DNA from: Capsicum annuum | Taxonomy: Eukaryota; Streptophyta; Magnoliopsida; Solanales; Solanaceae | Direction: 5' to 3' | Assembly (NCBI RefSeq): GCF_002878395.1 | Contig: NC_061121.1 | Span: 12,547,831-12,611,830, forward strand | DNA: 64,000 nucleotides | Part shown: piece by piece, positions 57,330 to 64,000 of the stretch | Numbering within the stretch: position 1 is the first letter of the stretch | How the letters are laid out: each line of letters opens with the position of its first letter | Program-made: the position numbers and the translations under genes | Notes under the pieces: model-generated | Database searches by the model: none | What the model was told of the DNA's origin: nothing | The model's input: only the letters and a program-made list of their open reading frames with translations

Positions 57330-57538
57330 GAAAATAAAATAGGTATGGTCTACCACTTTGTATACCATTGCAATATACCATTTTGTTAATCAGAGATCTT
57401 GGATTCGAGCTTTGATTATGGAGAAAATCTTGTTGGGAGCAGCCATCTCCAGAATAGCCCCTGCAGTACACGATCCGAATTAGTTGCGACTATAATACGG
57501 ATATCGAACACCGAGTGAAAAAACAAAAAAAAATACTA
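57330..57538 (+). mobile_element. tRNA-derived SINE (same family as 42570-42766)
   Basis: Box B GGATTCGAGC (57401), GAGAAAATCTTGTTGGGAGC, ATCCGAATTAGTTGCGACTA, ATACGGATATCGAACACCG and an A-rich tail occur in the order typical of this Solanaceae SINE. Confidence 0.7.
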
Positions 57539-58479
57539 CTTGATTTTAATACATTACCATTAAATGTGAAAAAATAAATATTCCATTTCAATCCCATTTG
57601 GTTACTTCAATTTTCCCATTAGAACCAAACTTCATGTCACCTTTTCCTTATATTCAAGAAATTATGTCAGCCATCATTTTCTTCAATTTCTTTTCTAACC
57701 TCCACCACCATTAAAAAGAAAAAGAAAAAAAAACAGTGAGAAATAATAAGCACATTATCAAAGAGATTTTTGGAATCTACAAGCAATCATTTTTTTCAAA
57801 CTAACAGTGGAAAAGATAGTATAAAGTTTTTTTCTCAACTAATTAGAAACCCCACAATATTACAAATCAACACTTCCTACCCCATTTCAAGAATCTTTTT
57901 TTTTTTCTTTATTGTTTTATTTTTTACTTTGATAATTGGAAGTAGGAACGAGAATCTTGGAGTAACTAGTAAAGTTAAAGTTAATTAATTTTCAAAATTG
58001 TCACTCAATTTGTGCAAACATATCATTAAAGTAACGTTTATTTCTTTTAGAAAAGTATTGTCATTAAATTACAACTTTTCAAAATAAAGTGAAACTAACA
58101 AATAGTTAAGGTTCTGTTTGAAAAGCTGCAGGAGAATTGAAATTAGATGTAATTACACAGTTGGACATGACATATAATATGAAATAACAAGTCAATACTA
58201 TTAAATCAAATAAATTGTAACATCAATATAACGTAAACTTAAAATTAAAAAAAAATGATACTCATCAAAATCCAACAAATGAATATAATTGAAAAGAAAG
58301 GAAACGTAAGTCTATAATATCATTTAAGAATGAAATTCTACTTTAATTTAAAGAATAGAATAATAATGCAGTTATGCTCTAAGTGAAAGAAAAAGATATA
58401 AAATATGAGCAATTATATTAAATTATAAGAAGTAAAGATTGAAAATGAGAAGAAAAGAAATGAAGGATAAATCATATAA
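57539..58479. other. Intergenic DNA with a short SINE fragment
   Basis: GAATCTTGGAGTAACTAGTA followed by AAGTT (57952-57976) matches the 5' end (box A) of the TS/SolS-like SINE, but the rest of that SINE is absent. A GGTTCTGTTTGAAAAG-led segment at 58110 may be a MITE end. No gene. Confidence 0.4.
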
Positions 58480-58548
58480 CAACAACAACAACAAATTCGG
58501 TGTGTTCCTGCTACCTTCAAAGAAGTAGAGAGGTTGTTTCCGATATAC
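58480..58548 (-). mobile_element. 69-bp RTE 3'-tail insertion
   Basis: (AAC)n at the left, then AAATTCGGTGTGTTCCTGCT and ACCTTCAAAGAAGTAGAGAG up to TTTCCGATATAC, are bounded by a perfect 13-bp duplication ATAAATCATATAA (58467-58479 and 58549-58561). The middle GTACGCAGTCC block of the tail is missing. Confidence 0.78.
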
Positions 58549-58794
58549 ATAAATCATATAAAATGAAAATAAATTAAAAAATTTCAAAGTAAAAATAAAA
58601 AAGAAATCAAAAAAAAAAAAAAAAAGTAACCTCATCCAATTCCAATTCCTCTGTGGCTTTTTAAATGTCCTGAACTAATTCTTAGTTTCACTTTATTGTA
58701 TAAAAGTTGTATATAGTTCAATGACAATAATATTCTCCTAAAAAAATAAAAGTTATTTTAGTGGGATGTTTGTACAAGTTCAATGACATTAGAA

Positions 58795-58947
58795 AATTTA
58801 CCTGATAAAGTTGTTGCCACCAAAAAGTCACAGGCTCAAATCTTAAAAATAGCCTTTGATAAAAATGTACGATATGAGAATATACAATAGATCTTTGTGG
58901 TTGGAGTTCTTTTTCGAACCTCATACATAATCCACCATGTGGCCCTT
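58795..58947 (+). mobile_element. TS/SolS-like SINE, diverged
   Basis: CTGATAAAGTTGTTGCCACC, CACAGGCTCAAATCTT (box B region), AATATACAATAGATC, TTTTTCGAACC and CATGTGGCCCTTTACC follow the SINE order seen at 44041, with many changes. Confidence 0.7.
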
Positions 58948-59334
58948 TACCTATATTTCATTCTTCTCAGATTTTATTTATGTGACGTACACCGGATATA
59001 TTGAGGGTAGAAAATGAAAAAAGAAAGGATAAAATTAAGAACTTTACACCTAAGATTAAGATGATGTTGAAACGATAGTACAAATTAAAGTACATATAAG
59101 TGAAGATATAGATAATGTGGAAACGATTGATAGTCCAGAAAATAGATACAGTACAATTTAGGATGTTCTTGGTATGGACCAATTTTTTCATATTTGATTA
59201 TTCTATTAAAAATCAACTTCTTAAAATAAAGAAAATGACTTTCGCAATAGCAGTAGAAAAAATAAGTATCATATATAAACAACACTTTAAACTTACTGAC
59301 TTCTCCCCACCTCCTAAATACCGTTGATTACTAT

Positions 59335-59475
59335 TTCCTGTCTTGAGTCGGGGTTCTATTGGAAACAGCCTTGTTACTTCTCCGGAGATAATGGTATGAA
59401 CTGCGTACATCTTACACTTTTCAGACCTCGTTATATATGTGGGAATAAACTGAGTTTGTTGTTATTGTTGTTGAT
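59335..59475 (+). repeat. RTE 3'-tail copy, plus orientation
   Basis: CTTGAGTCGGGGTTCTATTG, GAAACAGCCTTGTTACTTC, ATGGTATGAACTGCGTACAT, TATATGTGGGAATAAACTGA and a (TTG)n tail are seen. It starts at the same CTTGAG position as the 121-bp copy at 11833. Confidence 0.75.
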
Positions 59476-61395
59476 GATGATCATTCCGACCCCACTCTAG
59501 AGCACAGTTAGAAGCCAACGTATAGGTTTGGCTGAACTTAGTACGCTTTAGTTTAAACTTGTATGTATTTATATGAAGAAGCAAATTAAATATGTATAAA
59601 AATTAAATTTAAAACTCATTTACTAGCATTTAATAGTATTATTCTAAAGTTTAAAACTCATAAAGGTCAAATTCATACGTTGGCTTAACCAACTCATAGT
59701 ATTGTTTCTCTAGATTACAAATATACTTGTAAAAATATTTTTTGCTTAGTTATCTAACACTAAAAAAATAATTAATAAAATCACTTATTTTTCAAAAATG
59801 ATATTCAGGAAAACATTTTTCATTATATCTGACACACCCTTCATTTCTTTCTGTTTTTTCTCCACTCGATGCCTTGTGTTTGGTGCCCACATTGAATTCC
59901 GACGACTAACTCGAATTCATGCATTACAGGCTCATTTTTGGGAGTGACACTCCCAAAATAATTTATTTTAATTTTCAAAGCTCAAACTCAAAGCTTCTAA
60001 TTATGAATAGAGATATTCCAATCATCTCACCGCAATTCATATTGATTAATTTCTTAATTTCAAGAATCTAACATTATCAATCTCCATAGAATTATTTTTG
60101 TTTGTTTGATGGGGCCTTTGGCTGTTTACTCCATTTGGAAAACAAAACATGAGACATTAACAAATCTTTTGGCTTGTGATGTGTTTCCTATTTGACTCCA
60201 ACATTGATAAGAAAATAATTGAACTTATACTATACACCTCATCATCATTATCTATTAATTTCACATCAACATGCATTTCAAAAAACCCTTAAATCATAAG
60301 AAGATATTTCTTAAAATAATTTTTCCCTTTATTATTTTTTAAATTTTTATGAGTCTCGCCCCTTTTTACTCCCTTGATGATTCGAATTCACAATCTTCAG
60401 GTGAAAAGTGAGGAATATTTACCGTTAAAATAACTCCCTCTCATCATACTTTATTTTCATCTTTAGTTGCCCCATTTACAAGTTTTCTACTATGACATCA
60501 TTGTGAAGAAATTAGGTTCTTTAATGTCAACCATTTGCTCAATTGGTTTTGAACCATCAATTACTAAGAGTGAGAATAACCTATTTAATTTTACATATCA
60601 CTTTCCATTTATTTATTAGTTAATGAAAAGCAAAAAAACAAAGAAGCTATTAGTTGGTGGTTGACATATATTTGACATTGAAAAACTTGATTTGAAAGTA
60701 TGCCCTCAATATATATTGCACTTATTCATGCCGATTCTAATTATCGTCCATGTATAATCCGTATCGAATTTGAACAACTGCCTATTCTATCTCCTCTACG
60801 TTATCCTATTTTTTGTTTAAGATTCTGTAGCACGTTTCAATCACCTTCTCCATTACTTAGAAAGAGTAAGTCATCAGTTTAGATACAAATTACTGTCATT
60901 ACCACGTGAATAAATGTTTCAAGGAAAACTAGCTTTGATAAATCAATTAAAATTTTCATTTTATTTTTATTTTTATTTGATTTTATTTTGAGCAAATAAT
61001 CATTCAAAAGGGTGATATGTTAAATCAAAAATATAATGTGATCACTGATAAGGATGATGAAATCTCAAGTAAGACAAATTAAAGAATTTGAAAAGAAAAA
61101 AGAACCATTGATAGTGCTAGCTTGAACCAAGTTGTCAAAAAAATAATTAAATATAATCAAATATTTGATTGTTTTTTTTTAACAATAAAATCATTTACTT
61201 TTTGAGATGTTAAAATATAATTTTTTCCACTTTTGTACACTATCTGGCATTGAGAAAAGTTGTACTAACAAAATTCAAAAAAAAAAAAAAAATCAATGCT
61301 GAGGAAATGCAATTCTATCATGTATATGTATTTACTGAAATTCACTAATTTTATTCCAGGGTTTTATATTAAAAAATTAATTAAATATTTAAAAT
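59476..61395. other. AT-rich intergenic DNA, no gene
   Basis: No element with definable ends and no protein-like ORF is seen. A tRNA-like box B motif (GATTCGAATTCACAATC, about 60380) might be a SINE relic but lacks the rest. Confidence 0.4.
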
Positions 61396-61407
61396 ATTTG
61401 ATTGTTG

Positions 61408-61410
<3 letters not shown>

Positions 61411-61471
<61 letters not shown>

Positions 61472-61573
61472 NNNNNNNNNNNNNNNNNNNNNNNNNNNNN
61501 NNNNNNNNNNNNNNNNNNNNNNNNNNNNNNNNNNNNNNNNNNNNNNNNNNNNNNNNNNNNNNNNNNNNNNNTG

Positions 61574-61632
<59 letters not shown>
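61411..61632. repeat. (TA)n / (CA)n microsatellite with a 100-N gap
   Basis: Long TA runs lie on both sides of the gap (61411-61465; 61578-61620), followed by CACACA. The repeated TTGAATTATATA / NTGAATTATATA border suggests the assembly may have joined or duplicated the same tract. The gap is 61472-61571. Confidence 0.95.
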
Positions 61633-61639
61633 CAAGATC

Positions 61640-62807
61640 GTTAATTTTTTATTTATAAACTTCAAATTTTAAATCCGCTATAAGTTAATTTTGTAAGCAT
61701 TATTTAATTGCATCTCACCTTTGGTTTCTTTCTTCCTAACTAGTGAAACAAGCCGCGCTTCGCGAGATTGTAAAATATCTTATTAAATATGTGAATTTTG
61801 AAATACTTAAATATAAAGAATAAGTTAAAGATTCTTTTTAGTTTTCACTTCTTCTTTCTTCGTCTTTGTCATTCTTCATCCTCTTTAGACTTAGTTGATT
61901 TTTCTTCGTCTTTTTATTTTTGAATCTACAAGAATCATGATTGAAAATTATTTGATAATCTTTTCCTATAGAAATTATATATACGATCTAAAGTAATAGC
62001 ATAAAAAAAATAATTATGGTGGTTATAAAGAATAAGAGAAAAAGATAAAAATATATAAATTTGGAAATTAAAGAAGATAAAGATGTTTATATTTTTTTTT
62101 TTCACTTGCCCAATGTCTTTCACCACATCAACAGCTATATTGTTACAATTCTCAAGTATATTGTTGTACATTGAAAATCATTTTTGCAATCACAACACTG
62201 TGAAAAATAATTATCATTACAACACAAATAATTTTGAAATAAACTCAAATTTGTTAAGAGGCAACACATACTATCGTTTTTTATATGATGCTAAACTAAC
62301 AATAACTTAAGATAACACCAGTTGATATATATAACACGATAAATATCACTCAACAAAAGATAATTTTGAAAAAGTTAAACTCTAGATAAAGAGTATGTTA
62401 GAAGAAAATTTTGAGAAAATGAAAACTTGGATTTGGAATATGGAAAGACTTTAGTCTGCAATTCAATAAGTACTCAACTTTATTGAACATTATTTCAATT
62501 TAACTATCGCAACTTTAATAATTATTACAAAGTTAATTCAATAGTATCAACTTATATAACGTAGTTTTTGTTATTTTTTTTATAAGAGGCTGCAAAAAGA
62601 ATCATGAAAGAAATAAGAGAAACTAAAAAGTATAATTACTAATACTAATTAAGGATAGAGGTTTTGAAGATGAAAGGTATGAGTTATGAAGATCTCTGTT
62701 ATAATAAAAAATGAGTAAGATAAGAGATTGTTAAGAAAATGAAAAAAAAAAGGATAATTAGAATTCTTTACCAAAGAGAGGTGTCACATCACTTTGTATA
62801 TTATAGG
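61640..62807. other. AT-rich intergenic DNA, no gene
   Basis: A short GC-rich motif (AAGCCGCGCTTCGCGAGATT, 61750) stands out. Such CCGCGCTTCGCGNG motifs occur at the ends of some plant transposon relics, but nothing further supports a call. Confidence 0.4.
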
Positions 62808-63011
62808 TAGGGGTGTTCACTGTTTGGTTAAAATCAAATTGAACCATGAATCAAATCAAACCGATTAAAAAAATCGACATTTGGTTTGGTTTGGTTTTAA
62901 ATTTTAAAAATGATACTTATTTGGTTTGGTTTTGGTTTTACTCTAAAATAACCGACAAAATAACCAACAAAATAATCAAATCGAACCGATAAAAATTATA
63001 TATATATATAT

Positions 63012-63042
<31 letters not shown>

Positions 63043-64000
63043 TATATAGACAATACCGAATTATCTCCCTGAACTACACTCCAAAAAGTTATAACACACC
63101 TCAACTTAAAAAGGATCCTATTACCCCCCCCTTCTCAAACTAAGTAAAAGTATAATTTTGACATCCTTAGTGCCTACGTGGCACAATACACTGAAGTGTC
63201 ACGTAGGCACACGTGTGTGCCACGTAGGCATCATGTAGGTACTAAGGGTGTCAAAATTACACTTTTAATTAGTTCAGGGGTAGTAGGACCCCCTTTAAGT
63301 TGAGGTGTGTCATAACTTTTTTGGGTATAGTTAGGGGGGTAATTGAGTATTTTCTCATATATATATATATATTATTCATGAATAAAAAATAAAAATTTGT
63401 TACATTTTAAATTTTAATCATGAATTTAACTTTAATCGTAATACTTTTAGTCATATGTCTTAATCTAGTTGACAGTACGTTATGAGATTCTAAATGATTT
63501 TCGCACTTTGAATAATAAATGTTACTAATTGTGAAAATTATCTTGTTGTCTATGAGATTTTACAGGTGAGTTTCATTAGACTATAGATAATCACTAATTT
63601 TGAACTTTCTTTTTGGTTCCTATTGAGAAAAAAAATTATGTGTTCACCTTTTTGGGGGGTTATTATATCGTTCTCTTATATGTAGTTTCTAAATAATTTT
63701 TGTAGAAGCATTCATATGATGTTGTTCGTGGCTTTGCCTAAGTATAATACTAAATTGACATCTTAGTTTCAAGATTAGGGCATAACACTATGTTTGATTG
63801 GATTTTTTTTTTATTTCAAATTTTATCATTAGTTAAAGTTAAAAACCAAAAAATCAAAAAATTAAAAAAATCGAACCAAACCGAACTAAACTGACAAGAA
63901 TCAAACCGACGGTTATTTTTTTGTGTTGGTTTGATTTAATTTTTGAAATTTAAAAATAGACTAAGTTGGTTTGGTTATGATTTTGACCAATAACCGACCC
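62808..64000. mobile_element. hAT-type non-autonomous element cut by the right edge
   Basis: It begins TAGGGGTGTTCACTGTTTGG and has the subterminal CAAATCAAACCGATTAAAAA and TTTGGTTTGGTTTGG motifs of the element at 15312-16711. The right part (63860-64000) shows the inverted motifs (ATCGAACCAAACCGAACTAA, TTGGTTTGGTTATGATTTTG, AATAACCGACCC), so its end lies just beyond the window. It contains a (TAGA)n/(TA)n tract at 63000-63050 and the fold-back element 63052-63351. Confidence 0.8.
63052..63351. mobile_element. 300-bp fold-back MITE
   Basis: The two halves are inverted copies over almost the whole length. AATACCGAATTATCTCCCTG, AAAAAGTTATAACACACCTC and TGACATCCTTAGTGCCTACG on the left pair with AATACTCAATTACCCCCCTA, AAAAAGTTATGACACACCTC and TGACACCCTTAGTACCTACA read from the right. 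The centre is GTGTCACGTAGGCACACGTG with a further GTGCCACGTAGGC. Transcribed RNA would form a hairpin with a stem of about 140 bp. Confidence 0.9.

Noticed and set aside
61296..61644. ORFs of alternating Tyr-Ile crossing the N gap
   Set aside because: They are translations of a TA microsatellite and of N, not genes.

Overview
This is plant nuclear DNA, almost certainly from a member of the Solanaceae. The reasons are AT-rich intergenic DNA, GT-AG introns of up to about 2.6 kb, five recognisable plant housekeeping or chloroplast genes, and a repeat load typical of nightshades: TS/SolS-like SINEs, an RTE-clade LINE with a (TTG)n tail, Tnt1/Tto1-like copia, and hAT elements and MITEs. I cannot assign the genus from the sequence alone. 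Two runs of exactly 100 N (27520-27619 and 61472-61571) are assembly gaps, each inside a low-complexity array.

Layout. 1-7443: a decayed Ty1/copia element on the minus strand that runs off the left edge. It is interrupted at 3132-6768 by a full-length RTE LINE with an uninterrupted 1050-codon endonuclease/reverse transcriptase ORF and a 17-bp target-site duplication. 7981-8843: the last two exons of a WD40-repeat gene whose 5' part is not visible. 10681-14275 (-): a reversibly glycosylated polypeptide / UDP-arabinopyranose mutase gene (4 exons). Its first intron is full of direct repeats and holds a broken copy of the end of exon 1. 14475-23413: AT-rich intergenic DNA with hAT-type elements and local tandem arrays. 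23637-28350: a complete hAT element with a perfect 8-bp target duplication and a broken transposase. 30618-32850: a decayed MULE transposase, followed by a small intact ORF (33588-33815).

Gene island 35.7-51.5 kb: cytochrome b5 (+, 35716-38818), then a bifunctional folate enzyme HPPK-DHPS (-, 39279-40793), then a fructokinase-like protein of the FLN2 type (+, 42937-47428), then a cytosolic-type 6-phosphogluconolactonase (-, 49234-51539). These are two convergent pairs. They serve unrelated pathways (ER electron transfer, mitochondrial folate synthesis, plastid transcription, oxidative pentose phosphate) and plants do not organise such genes as operons. 51.6-64 kb: gene-poor DNA with a Stowaway MITE, SINEs, tandem repeats, a 300-bp fold-back element and a hAT-type element that is cut by the right edge.

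I found no rRNA, tRNA, CRISPR or convincing new multi-gene system. The most interesting items are the apparently intact RTE LINE together with three very short insertions (69-121 bp) of its 3' tail, each with its own target duplication; the exon-1 fragment and near-consensus intron-enhancer motifs repeated in the RGP first intron; the delimited hAT element with an internal minisatellite; and an unidentified 132-codon open frame antisense inside a phosphogluconolactonase intron.
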